Shown here in pieces: positions 27,546 through 35,835 of a DNA stretch of 64,000 bases. Source of the DNA: Azotobacter chroococcum (lineage in GTDB: Bacteria > Pseudomonadota > Gammaproteobacteria > Pseudomonadales > Pseudomonadaceae); NCBI RefSeq assembly GCF_004339665.1, contig NZ_SMMU01000016.1, forward strand, positions 1 to 64,000, given 5' to 3'. Both the position numbers and the translations under genes were made by a program. How positions within the stretch are numbered: position 1 is the stretch's first letter; every line of letters starts with the position of its first letter. The notes beneath the pieces were generated by a model, which was not told the origin of the DNA, ran no database searches, and saw only the letters and a list, made by a program, of their open reading frames with translations.

Positions 27546-29030
27546 ATGCCGGTTGACCTACTGGACGAGGCGCAGCGCGCCCTTGAAACAACCCTGCCCG
27601 AGCGCGGCGACGACTACCGCCTCGGCTACCACCTGTCGCCCCCGGCCGGCTGGATGAACGACCCGAACGGACTGGTGTATTTCCGCGGCGAGTACCATGT
27701 CTTCTACCAGCACCATCCGTATTCGCCCCAGTGGGGACCGATGTACTGGGGGCATGCCAGGAGCGCGGACCTGGTCCACTGGGAGCATCTGCCCATCGCC
27801 CTGGCCCCCGGCGACGCCTATGACCGGGACGGCTGCTTTTCCGGGTCGGCCGTGGTGGAGGGCGACACCCTGTACCTGATCTACACCGGGCACCGCTGGC
27901 TGGGCGAGCCGGGCAATGACGAGCACGGCATGCACCAGGTCCAGTGCCTGGCCAGCAGCACGGACGGCATCACCTTCACCAAGCACGGGGTGGTGATCGA
28001 AACGCCGCCGCATCCGGACATCATGCATTTCCGCGATCCCAAGGTCTGGCGGCGCGGCGACCACTGGTGGATGGCGCTCGGCGCCCGCCAGGGCGACGAC
28101 CCGCAGCTGCTGCTCTATCGCTCCCGGGACCTGCGCCAATGGGAATGCCTCGGCCGCGCCCTGGAGGGCCGGCGGCAGCCCGACGGCTACATGTGGGAGT
28201 GCCCGGACCTGTTCGAGCTGGAGGGGCGCGACGTCTTCCTGTTCTCGCCGCAGGGCCTGGAGCCCGACGGCTACGAGCGCTGGAACCTGTTCCAGAACAG
28301 CTATCTCCTCGGCCGGCTGGGCGAGAACGCCTGCTTCGTCGCGGAGACCGAACTGCGCGAGATCGACCACGGCCACGACTTCTACGCGGCGCAGACCCTG
28401 CTGGCGCCGGACGGACGCCGCCTGCTCTGGGCCTGGATGGACATGTGGCAAAGCCCGATGCCGAGCCAGGCACACCACTGGTGCGGCGCGCTATCCCTGC
28501 CGCGCGAGCTGAGCCGCGACGGCGACCGGCTGCGCATGCGCCCGGCCCGCGAGCTGACGGCGCTGCGCCAGTCCCGGCAGGCGCTGGCGATCGGCACGCT
28601 CGAGGCGCAGAGCCGCAGGCTCGAGGTGCGCGGCGCCCTGCTGGAGCTCGAACTGGAACTGGAACTGGAGCTGACCGGCAGCACGGCCGAGCGCTTCGGG
28701 CTGGCCCTGCGCTGCAGCGACGACGAACGGGAGCGCACCCTGCTGTATTTCGACGCCATGGCCCGCCGTCTGGTGCTCGACCGCCAGCACTCGGGCGCCG
28801 GCGTGAGCGGCGTGCGCAGCGTGCCGGTGGCGCCGGGGCAGACGCGGATCGCCCTGCGGATCTTCCTCGATCGCTCGTCCATCGAGGTGTTCGTCGACGA
28901 CGGCGCCTACACCCTGAGCAGCCGCATCTACCCGCGCCCCGACAGCCTAGGGGTGAGCGCTTTCGCCGTGAACGGGCGCGGGACGTTCGGCGAGGGCGCG
29001 GCCTGGAGCCTGGCCGACCTGAAGCTCTGA
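27546..29030 (+). CDS. cscA: GH32 sucrose hydrolase CscA-like (invertase)
   Basis: A 494-residue GH32 enzyme. The nucleophile motif is WMNDPNG (about residue 37), the transition-state stabiliser is in FRDPK, and the acid/base Glu is in WECPDLF. The C-terminal beta-sandwich has DRSSIEVFVDDG. It splits sucrose to glucose and fructose in the cytosol; partnership with a non-PTS permease argues for free sucrose as substrate. ATG 27546 is preferred over ATG 27501 because AAGGA sits at proper distance from it. An unusual alternating Leu-Glu tract occurs at 28641-28673. Confidence 0.93.
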   Translation: MPVDLLDEAQRALETTLPERGDDYRLGYHLSPPAGWMNDPNGLVYFRGEYHVFYQHHPYSPQWGPMYWGHARSADLVHWEHLPIALAPGDAYDRDGCFSGSAVVEGDTLYLIYTGHRWLGEPGNDEHGMHQVQCLASSTDGITFTKHGVVIETPPHPDIMHFRDPKVWRRGDHWWMALGARQGDDPQLLLYRSRDLRQWECLGRALEGRRQPDGYMWECPDLFELEGRDVFLFSPQGLEPDGYERWNLFQNSYLLGRLGENACFVAETELREIDHGHDFYAAQTLLAPDGRRLLWAWMDMWQSPMPSQAHHWCGALSLPRELSRDGDRLRMRPARELTALRQSRQALAIGTLEAQSRRLEVRGALLELELELELELTGSTAERFGLALRCSDDERERTLLYFDAMARRLVLDRQHSGAGVSGVRSVPVAPGQTRIALRIFLDRSSIEVFVDDGAYTLSSRIYPRPDSLGVSAFAVNGRGTFGEGAAWSLADLKL

Positions 29031-29064
29031 ACGGTCCCCCTGGCGCCGTCCGTGCCGCCGGCTG

Positions 29065-29186
29065 TCGTGTTGGCTGCATGGGCACGGAGCCCGGGGTAGT
29101 CTGCTACGTGCCCGACGACGAGGACGGCCACCAGTACCGGGCCGTGCGCCAGGCGTTCGAGCGCGGCTATCGCCGCCGCTTGCATG
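29065..29186 (+). pseudogene. internal fragment of a cscR-like LacI regulator gene
   Basis: Plus-strand codons just after cscA read GTEPGVVCYVPDDEDG then YRAVRQAFERGYRR. This matches residues about 150-185 of the intact regulator at 32304-33302 (STEPGVACYVPDDEDG, YQAVRQALQRGYRR). Bases just upstream of the fragment also resemble the region just upstream of the intact gene. The fragment therefore looks like a second copy with an internal deletion, cut off where the next LacI gene ends. Confidence 0.75.
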
Positions 29187-30206
29187 CTAACCGAAAACGA
29201 TGGGAGGACCGTCGGTCTCACCGGGGTCGATGTATGGCACCTTGAGCTGGTGCAACTGGTCGAGCGGCTTGCCCGCCAGCACGTCGACAACCAGATCGGC
29301 CAGCGCCTGGCCGGTCGATTCGCCGGTCGGCTGCATCACTGAGGTGACCTTGTAGGTCAACGGAATCTCGAAGGGAATGCTGTCGTATACGATCAGCGAC
29401 AGGCCGCTACCCGGCTTCCAGCCACAGTCGCCAAGCGCTCGAAGAGCGCCAATCGCATTGTTGTCGACGAGCAGAGCCGTGGGCGGCTGTTGCATGGCAA
29501 GCAGTTTGCGAACCGCCTGGTAACCACCGGTACGGTCAGCCGGCGCCTCGACGATCAATTCGGGATCGGGTTCGATTCCGGCTGCGCACAGGGCCGCGAC
29601 GAAGCCCGCATGACGCTGCATCGCGAAGTTCATCTCCAGCGGTGCGTGAACCAGGGCGATGCGGCGGTGGCCGAGCGCAAGCAGGCGCTCGGCTGCCAGG
29701 CGGCCGCCAGTTTCGTTGTCGAAGTCGAACCAGGCGTAGGGGATGCGGCTCTGCGTGCGGCCATAGGCGACGAAGGGGTAGTTCCGCTCCTGCAGAAGGC
29801 CTATGCGCGGATCATCGACCCGCGTGCGTGTCACGATCAACGCATCGACGCGTCGGCTGTCGATCAAACGGCGGTAGGTTTCGAGCTCGGCGTCGGGCCG
29901 CGCCGAATGAATCAGCAAGTCAAGGTTATGCTCGGCAAGCCGCTCGGTGATGCCGGACACGACCTCACCGAAACGGATGTCGCCGATGGTGCTTACGCTG
30001 AATGGAAAAACGATACCGATTGTGTCGGTGCGGCCGGTAGCAAGCTGGCGTGCTTGCGAGTTGGGCTGATAACCGAGCCTTTCCGCCGCCTCCATGACCC
30101 GCTGGCGGGTCCTTTCGCTGACTTCCGAGTAGCCATTGAGCGCCCGGCTTACAGTCGTTTGCGACAGTCCGAGCGACTCGGACAGCGTCTTCAGATTTAC
30201 TTTCAT
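29187..30206 (-). CDS. LacI-family regulator, divergent from the GH13 alpha-glucosidase gene
   Basis: A 339-residue regulator. The N-terminal LacI helix-turn-helix is MKVNLKTLSESLGLSQTTVS, then RALNGYSEVSERTR, and hinge helix PNSQARQLATGR. A periplasmic-binding-like effector domain (residues 60-335) follows with GIVFPFSV and LGHRRIALVHAP. It resembles AglR-type repressors of alpha-glucoside genes. The start at 30206 is fixed by the HTH; the frame upstream is non-conserved. Two AAAGCGCTTT palindromes lie in the divergent region. Gene and neighbour have a lower GC than the csc genes. Confidence 0.9.
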   Translation of the reverse strand: MKVNLKTLSESLGLSQTTVSRALNGYSEVSERTRQRVMEAAERLGYQPNSQARQLATGRTDTIGIVFPFSVSTIGDIRFGEVVSGITERLAEHNLDLLIHSARPDAELETYRRLIDSRRVDALIVTRTRVDDPRIGLLQERNYPFVAYGRTQSRIPYAWFDFDNETGGRLAAERLLALGHRRIALVHAPLEMNFAMQRHAGFVAALCAAGIEPDPELIVEAPADRTGGYQAVRKLLAMQQPPTALLVDNNAIGALRALGDCGWKPGSGLSLIVYDSIPFEIPLTYKVTSVMQPTGESTGQALADLVVDVLAGKPLDQLHQLKVPYIDPGETDGPPIVFG

Positions 30207-30321
30207 ATGCCCTGCTTCCGCCTGTTCCTGGCGCTGATCGACCGACATACGCCGGTCTGCCGAATGCGCAAAGTTTAATGATTTCCAAAGGGTCTCATCC
30301 CGGCGCTGAAAAATGTTTTCA

Positions 30322-30337
30322 TCCAAAGCGCTTTCAA
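30322..30337. promoter_or_regulatory. LacI-type operator, copy 1
   Basis: TCCAAAGCGCTTTCAA, with the AAAGCGCTTT core and one imperfect end. It lies 116 bases from the start of the LacI gene and 113 bases from the GH13 start. Confidence 0.65.
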
Positions 30338-30343
30338 TTAATA

Positions 30344-30359
30344 TCCAAAGCGCTTTGGA
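30344..30359. promoter_or_regulatory. LacI-type operator, copy 2 (perfect palindrome)
   Basis: TCCAAAGCGCTTTGGA is a perfect 16-bp palindrome. Its centre is 22 bases from the centre of copy 1, two helical turns, so two dimers could bind on the same DNA face. Confidence 0.75.
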
Positions 30360-30450
30360 TAGCGTGCTCATCAGCAAACTCATACCAGAGATGCTTCACA
30401 GTTCCGTCGAATCTTTGGGACGAACAAAAAAATTAACGAGGGTTCTCATC

Positions 30451-32100
30451 GTGGAAACGAAATGGTGGCATAACGCCGTGGTGTATCAGATCTACCCACG
30501 CTCTTTCGCCGACGCCAATGGCGACGGCATCGGTGACCTCGCAGGCATCATCGGCAAGCTCGACTATTTGCAGACGCTGGGCATCAATGTGATCTGGTTG
30601 TCGCCAGTGTTCCGCTCGCCGATGGACGACCACGGCTACGACATCTCGGACTATTGCGACATCGCGCCGGAGTTCGGCACGCTCGCGGAGATGGAAGCGC
30701 TGATCGCCGAGGCCGCGCGGCGCGACATCCGTATCCTCATGGACTTGGTCGTCAACCACACTTCCGATGAGCATCCCTGGTTCATCGAGGCGCGCAAATC
30801 CAGGGACAACCCTTACCGCGACTACTACATATGGCGTGCCCCCCGCACTGATGGCTCCGCGCCGGACGAACAGCGCTCGAACTTCGGCGGCAGCGCCTGG
30901 GAATTCGACGCGACGACCGGCGAGTACTTCTTCCACCTGTTCTCGAAGCGTCAGCCGGACCTGAACTGGGCCAATCCACAGGTGCAGCAGGAAGTACACC
31001 AGATGATGAACTGGTGGCTGGACAAGGGCATCGGCGGCTTCCGCATGGACGTCATCGACTTGATCGGCAAGGAGGTCGATCGCGGCATCACGACCAACGG
31101 CCCGCACCTGCACCAGTTGCTGCAGGAGATGAACGCCGCGACCTTCGGCGAACGCGACGTGCTGACGGTCGGCGAGACCTGGGGCGTGACGCCGGAGATC
31201 GCCAGGCTGTATTCAGAGCCCGCCCGCCGCGAGTTGTCGATGGTGTTCCAGTTCGAGCACATCACCCTGACCTGGGACCAGCAGGACGGTAAATGGACGC
31301 CGCGCGCCTTCGACCTGCGCGAATTCAAGGGGGTCATCGGCAAGTGGCAGAGCGCTCTTGGCGACACTGGCTGGAACTCGCTGTTCTGGAACAACCATGA
31401 CCTGCCGCGGGCGGTGTCGAGCTACGGCGATCCCGGCCGCTACCGGGTCGAGTCGGCGAAGATGCTCGCCACTGCGCTGCATTTTCTGAAGGGCACGCCC
31501 TACATCTATCAGGGCGAGGAAATCGGCATGACCAACGTGCGCTTTGAGTCGGTCGAGGATTACCAGGATGCCGAATCGCTCGGCCTATACCGCGAGCGCA
31601 CCCTGGCGGGGGTATCGCACGAGGCGATGATGGAAGGCATCTACGCCAACAGCCGCGGCAACGCGCGCACGCCGATGCAGTGGGATGCGAGCGAGAATGC
31701 GGGCTTTTCGCACGCCGAGCCCTGGATGAAGGTCAATCCCAACTACCGCGAGATCAATGTTGCCACCGCGCTCGACGATCCGGGCTCGATCCTTCACCAC
31801 TACCGCGTCCTGATCCGGCTGCGCAAGGAACGGCCGGTGATCGTCCATGGCGATTACCGGCCGCTCTTCGATGAGCATCCGCAGCTCTTCGCCTACGAGC
31901 GCCGCCTTGGCGACCAGCGCCTCGTGGTCATCAACAACTTTTCCGGGCAGCCGGTCGCGCTCGAGCTGCCGGCCAGTCTGCGCGGCCTCGCGGGCGAAAG
32001 CCTGGTGAGTAACTACGGGCCCCGCAACGTGCTCGGGCAGCACCTGACACTGCAGCCCTACGAGTCCTTTGCCATCGCGCTGGACACACAGACGACTTGA
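30451..32100 (+). CDS. aglA: GH13 alpha-glucosidase (oligo-1,6-glucosidase/AglA-like)
   Basis: A 549-residue cytosolic GH13 enzyme. It begins METKWWHNAVVYQIYPRSF and has the four GH13 regions: DLVVNHTSDEH, GFRMDVIDL (nucleophile Asp), TVGETWG (acid/base Glu) and FWNNHDLPR (third Asp). QPDLNWANP and GNARTPMQWD are typical of the oligo-1,6-glucosidase/alpha-glucosidase subgroup. It would release glucose from maltose-, isomaltose- or sucrose-like glucosides. GTG 30451 is preferred to ATG 30313 because the operators at 30322-30359 and a GAGGG site lie in between. Confidence 0.9.
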   Translation: METKWWHNAVVYQIYPRSFADANGDGIGDLAGIIGKLDYLQTLGINVIWLSPVFRSPMDDHGYDISDYCDIAPEFGTLAEMEALIAEAARRDIRILMDLVVNHTSDEHPWFIEARKSRDNPYRDYYIWRAPRTDGSAPDEQRSNFGGSAWEFDATTGEYFFHLFSKRQPDLNWANPQVQQEVHQMMNWWLDKGIGGFRMDVIDLIGKEVDRGITTNGPHLHQLLQEMNAATFGERDVLTVGETWGVTPEIARLYSEPARRELSMVFQFEHITLTWDQQDGKWTPRAFDLREFKGVIGKWQSALGDTGWNSLFWNNHDLPRAVSSYGDPGRYRVESAKMLATALHFLKGTPYIYQGEEIGMTNVRFESVEDYQDAESLGLYRERTLAGVSHEAMMEGIYANSRGNARTPMQWDASENAGFSHAEPWMKVNPNYREINVATALDDPGSILHHYRVLIRLRKERPVIVHGDYRPLFDEHPQLFAYERRLGDQRLVVINNFSGQPVALELPASLRGLAGESLVSNYGPRNVLGQHLTLQPYESFAIALDTQTT

Positions 32101-32303
32101 CGCCCGTCCTGACAGCATCCATGACCATGACGCGGACCGCTGCGGGGTGTCCAGCGGAACCCGTTCGGTGCCGAAGCCGACCGGCGCCGGTTCCTCAGCT
32201 CAGAGCGATCCTCCTTACGTCGCCCGTGCCGCCTGCCGCCGTGTTGTCATGCTTTCGCCGGGCATGACATCATGCCCGGCCATACAGGCAATGGCACCCG
32301 CAC

Positions 32304-33302
32304 ATGGCTTCGGTCAAAGATGTCGCACGGTTGGCGGGGGTTTCCCCGATGACCGTGTCCCGAGCGATCAACACCCCGGAAAAGCTCAACCCGGAAACCC
32401 TGGCGAAAGTCCGTCAGGCCATCGAAGCCCTGAACTACGTGCCCAGTCTTTCCGCCCGCAAGATCCGCGGCGGCCATTCCAGCGGCAAGACCATCGGCGT
32501 CTTCGCGCTCGACACGGCGACCACCCCCTTCGCCGTGGAAATGCTGCTCTCGGTGGAACGCACCGCCCGGGAACACGGCTGGAACGTCTTCATCCTCAAC
32601 GTGTTCGAAATCCCGCTGAACCCGCAAACCATCGACCTGATGCTGTCGCACCGGCCGGACGGCATCGTGTTCAGCGCCATGCAGCTGCGCGAACTGGAGA
32701 TTCCCCCGGCGCTGCGCAGCAAGCCGCTGGTGCTGAGCGGCTGCATGAGCACCGAGCCCGGCGTGGCCTGCTACGTGCCCGACGACGAGGACGGCCAGTA
32801 CCAGGCCGTGCGCCAGGCGCTGCAACGCGGCTATCGCCGCCCGCTGTGCATCAACCTGCCGCGCCACAGCCTGGCCTGGAAGCTGCGCCAGCAGGGCCTG
32901 TCGCGCGCCCTCGTGGAGGCCGGCATCGCCCCGGAGAGCGTCCGCCAGTACGACCTGTCGACCGACGACGCCTACGGGGAAACCATCGCCGAGCTGGAGC
33001 GCCAGTTGAGCGAGTCGCACGGCAAACCGGCCTTCGACCTGCTGGTCTGTGGCAACGACCGCATCGCCCTGGTTGCCTACCAGTACCTGCTCAGCCGCGG
33101 CCTGCGCATCCCGGCCGACGTGGCGGTGCTCGGCTACGACAACATGGTGGGCGTCGCCGAACTGTTCTATCCGCCGCTGAGCACCGTGCAGCTCCCCTAC
33201 TACGAGCTGGGCCGCCGCGCCGCGCTGCACCTGATCGAGGAGCGCGACGAACCCTTCATCCACTGGGTTCCCTGCCCCGTCGTGGATCGCCAGTCCTGGT
33301 GA
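32304..33302 (+). CDS. cscR: LacI-family regulator, probable CscR-type repressor
   Basis: A 332-residue regulator opening with MASVKDVARLAGVSPMTVSR (helix-turn-helix), a hinge (SLSARKIRGG) and an effector domain of about 270 residues with VCGNDRIALVAYQYLLSRG and AVLGYDNM. The csc neighbourhood and the partial copy behind cscA suggest it controls the porin/permease/sucrase genes through GTTAACGTTAAC-type sites; this pairing is inferred. A short inverted repeat (GGGCATGA...TCATGCCC) lies in front of the start codon. Confidence 0.85.
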   Translation: MASVKDVARLAGVSPMTVSRAINTPEKLNPETLAKVRQAIEALNYVPSLSARKIRGGHSSGKTIGVFALDTATTPFAVEMLLSVERTAREHGWNVFILNVFEIPLNPQTIDLMLSHRPDGIVFSAMQLRELEIPPALRSKPLVLSGCMSTEPGVACYVPDDEDGQYQAVRQALQRGYRRPLCINLPRHSLAWKLRQQGLSRALVEAGIAPESVRQYDLSTDDAYGETIAELERQLSESHGKPAFDLLVCGNDRIALVAYQYLLSRGLRIPADVAVLGYDNMVGVAELFYPPLSTVQLPYYELGRRAALHLIEERDEPFIHWVPCPVVDRQSW

Positions 33303-33536
33303 GCCGTGCCGCCGCAGCGGCACGCTGGCTGCGGATCGGTACGCCCAAGTCTCGCGCCAGGCCGGCAGCGCCTGGTTTCGCAATATGGACACAAGTCTGT
33401 CCGCCTCCCTTGCCGCTCTCCGAGAGTGTGATATTTTTTTGACATCATTGTTTTTGACACGCCTTGCATGCCCGGCATTCCTTCCCCTGCCGCCCTGCCC
33501 CACATGCCCTCACGGAACGAAAAGAAGGCAACTCCC

Positions 33537-34508
33537 ATGAAAAGAAGAATATTCCTGCTCGCCACGCTGGCCGTCCCTGCCAGCCTCGCTTTCCAGGACA
33601 CGGCCCAGGCCGCCGGCTATCCGGCCAGGCCAATCGAGCTGGTGGTGCCGAACATCGCCACCGGCAGCACCGACATGGTCGCCCGGACGTTCGCCAGGCA
33701 CGCCGAGAAGCGGCTCGGCAAGCCGCTGGTGATCATCCGGATCACCGGCGCGGGCGGCTACAACGGCTCGCGCGCGGTGCACGAGGATCAGTCCAGGGGC
33801 TACAAGGTGCTGCTGACCCACCAGGGCCTGGTCGCCAACTACCTGACCCAGGTGGCGCCCTACTCCTACGACGGCTTCAAGGTCGGCCCGGTGGTCGCCG
33901 AAGACGCCACCGTGGGCCTCTACGTGTCCGGCAAGTCGAAGATCAAGTCGATCAACGACCTGCTCGCCAAGGCCAGGGCCGAGCCGGGCAAGGTCAAGGC
34001 CGCCACCGAATACGGCACCTACAACCACTTCATGTTCCTCAAGCTGCAGAAGGAACAGGGCGTGAAGTTCCAGATGGTGGAAATCCCCGGCGACGCCGGC
34101 AGGATTCCCGCGCTGCTCGGCGGCACCGTCGACGTCATCGCCAAGATCTATTCGGGCACCGAGGACTACCTCAAGTCGGGCGACTTCGTGCTGCTCGGCG
34201 AGCCGACCGGCACGCGCGCGCCGAACGCCCCGCACGTGCCGACCTACAAGGAGCAGGGCGTCGACTTCACCTTCCCGCCCTACCTGTTCACCCTGTTCTT
34301 CAACCGGGACACCTCCGACGACGTCGTGGAGCAGTGGGCGGAGGTCGCCCGGGAAGTGACCTCGGACCCGGCCTACCGGAAGGAGATCGCGGCGCTGGGC
34401 ATGGCCGTCGCCTACAGGTCGCCGCAGGAAAACACCGCCGCCTATGCCGCCATCCAGAAGACCATGGCGGAACTGGCGAGCGGGGCGGAGTCCTTCGCCC
34501 GGCAGTGA
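33537..34508 (+). CDS. TctC/Bug-family periplasmic solute-binding protein, copy 1
   Basis: A 323-residue secreted receptor of the tripartite tricarboxylate transporter class. A signal peptide (RIFLLATLAVPASLAFQ) is followed by the mature opening YPARPIELVVPNIATGSTDM, corresponding to the Bug-family YPxRPIxxVVPxxAGG opening. Ligand specificity is not predictable. No TctA or TctB membrane subunits are in the window, so it either works with distant ones or as a chemosensory receptor. ATG 33537 has AAGAAGG in front. A second gene of identical length follows. Confidence 0.9.
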   Translation: MKRRIFLLATLAVPASLAFQDTAQAAGYPARPIELVVPNIATGSTDMVARTFARHAEKRLGKPLVIIRITGAGGYNGSRAVHEDQSRGYKVLLTHQGLVANYLTQVAPYSYDGFKVGPVVAEDATVGLYVSGKSKIKSINDLLAKARAEPGKVKAATEYGTYNHFMFLKLQKEQGVKFQMVEIPGDAGRIPALLGGTVDVIAKIYSGTEDYLKSGDFVLLGEPTGTRAPNAPHVPTYKEQGVDFTFPPYLFTLFFNRDTSDDVVEQWAEVAREVTSDPAYRKEIAALGMAVAYRSPQENTAAYAAIQKTMAELASGAESFARQ

Positions 34509-34516
34509 CAGCCCGC

Positions 34517-34540
34517 GTCCCGGGATCGGGCACCCGGGAC
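34517..34540. other. hairpin between the two binding-protein genes
   Basis: GTCCCGGG and CCCGGGAC form a perfect 8-bp stem with an 8-base loop, 9 bases after the stop codon of copy 1. Without a U-run it is more likely a processing or attenuation structure than a full terminator. Confidence 0.45.
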
Positions 34541-34722
34541 GAGCCCGAACCGGAACCCCCAACCAATCCACTACAGGAGGCATCCGAAACGTCCCCTTGT
34601 CCCGGTCGGGCCTTTCGCGGCTCGGCCGGTTCATCGTCATCCGCCGGCACCGGCCCGAAGCCGGGGCGGCCATGACACCTGCAATCCCGCGCACCTACAT
34701 CAATAACAAGAAGGTGAATCAC

Positions 34723-35694
34723 GTGAAAAAAACCAAACTCCTGCGTGCCACCCTGGCAGCCGTCGTCGGCCTTGTCCTCCAGAGCACGGCCCAGGCCGCC
34801 GACTATCCGAGTAGACCGGTCGAGCTGGTGGTGCCGGCCGCCGCCACCGGTGCCTCCGACCTGAGCGCCCGGGTCTTCGCCAAGTACGCCGAAAAGCTGC
34901 TCGGCAAACCGATGGTGGTCGTCAGGATCAACGGCGAAGGCGGCTACAAGGGCTCGCGCTCGGTCCACGAGGACCCGTCCAACGGCTACAGGGTGCTCTA
35001 TACCCATCAGGGCCTCGTCGCCAACTACCTGACCGGGATGGCCCCCTACTCCTACGACGGCTTCAAGGTCGGTCCCACGGTCGTCGAAGACGCCACCCTG
35101 GGGCTCTACGTATCCGGCAAATCGGGGATCACGTCGATCGGCGACCTGCTCGCCAGGGCCAGGGCCAAGCCGGGCAAGCTCAAGGCCGCCACCGAATACG
35201 GCACCATCAGCCATTTCATGTTCCTCAAGCTGCAGAAGGAGCAGGACGTGACGTTCAGGCTGATGGACACCGGCGGGGACGCCGCCCGGCTCGCCGCGCT
35301 GATCGGCGGCACCGTCGACGTCATGGCCAAGGTCTATTCGGGCACCCAGGAGTACCTCCAGTCGGGCGACTTCGTGCTGCTCGGCGAGCCGACCGGCACG
35401 CGCGCGCCGAACGCCCCGCATGTGCCGACCTACCGGGAACAGGGAGTAGACTTCACCTTCCCGCCCTACCTGTGGACCCTGTTCTTCAGCCAGAACACGC
35501 CCCAGGCCGTCGTCGACACCTGGACCGGGATCGCCCGCGAAGTGACCGCGAACCCCGCCTACCGGAAGGAGATCGAGGCGCTCGGCATGGCCTGGACCTA
35601 CAGGTCGCCAGAGGAAAGCGCCGCCGCCTATGCCGACACCCAGAAGGCCTGGGCGGCACTGGCGGCCGGGACGGCGGCCGTCGCCCGGCACTGA
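34723..35694 (+). CDS. TctC/Bug-family periplasmic solute-binding protein, copy 2
   Basis: With the GTG start at 34723 (AAGAAGG just upstream) the product is 323 residues, exactly the length of copy 1. It has a signal peptide (LRATLAAVVGLVLQSTAQAA) and the same Bug-family fold. Most of the protein is similar to copy 1. One block (GDFVLLGEPTGTRAPNAP) is identical, and the underlying DNA has one difference in 71 bases. This points to tandem duplication followed by gene conversion. Divergence elsewhere suggests different ligands or conditions. Confidence 0.88.
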   Translation: MKKTKLLRATLAAVVGLVLQSTAQAADYPSRPVELVVPAAATGASDLSARVFAKYAEKLLGKPMVVVRINGEGGYKGSRSVHEDPSNGYRVLYTHQGLVANYLTGMAPYSYDGFKVGPTVVEDATLGLYVSGKSGITSIGDLLARARAKPGKLKAATEYGTISHFMFLKLQKEQDVTFRLMDTGGDAARLAALIGGTVDVMAKVYSGTQEYLQSGDFVLLGEPTGTRAPNAPHVPTYREQGVDFTFPPYLWTLFFSQNTPQAVVDTWTGIAREVTANPAYRKEIEALGMAWTYRSPEESAAAYADTQKAWAALAAGTAAVARH

Positions 35695-35835
35695 GGCCCG
35701 GCGGGCATCCGCGCCACGACGCCGGCATTGGGCCACAATCCAGGTACAGGGTGCCCGACGAAATCTGGACGCATGCTCCAGATCGGTGCAAGCTGCCCCA
35801 CCCCGCCCGGCCTGCCCCGCCAAGGAATGGTGCTG

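Noticed and set aside
30313-30450. N-terminal extension of the GH13 gene to ATG 30313
   Set aside because: The extension covers both operators and has no similarity to GH13 N-termini; GTG 30451 has a ribosome site and gives the family start.
33303-33536. A sigma-54 promoter for the binding-protein genes (TTGACACGCCTTGCA region)
   Set aside because: Spacing between the GA/GG and GC elements is two bases short of the required -24/-12 distance.
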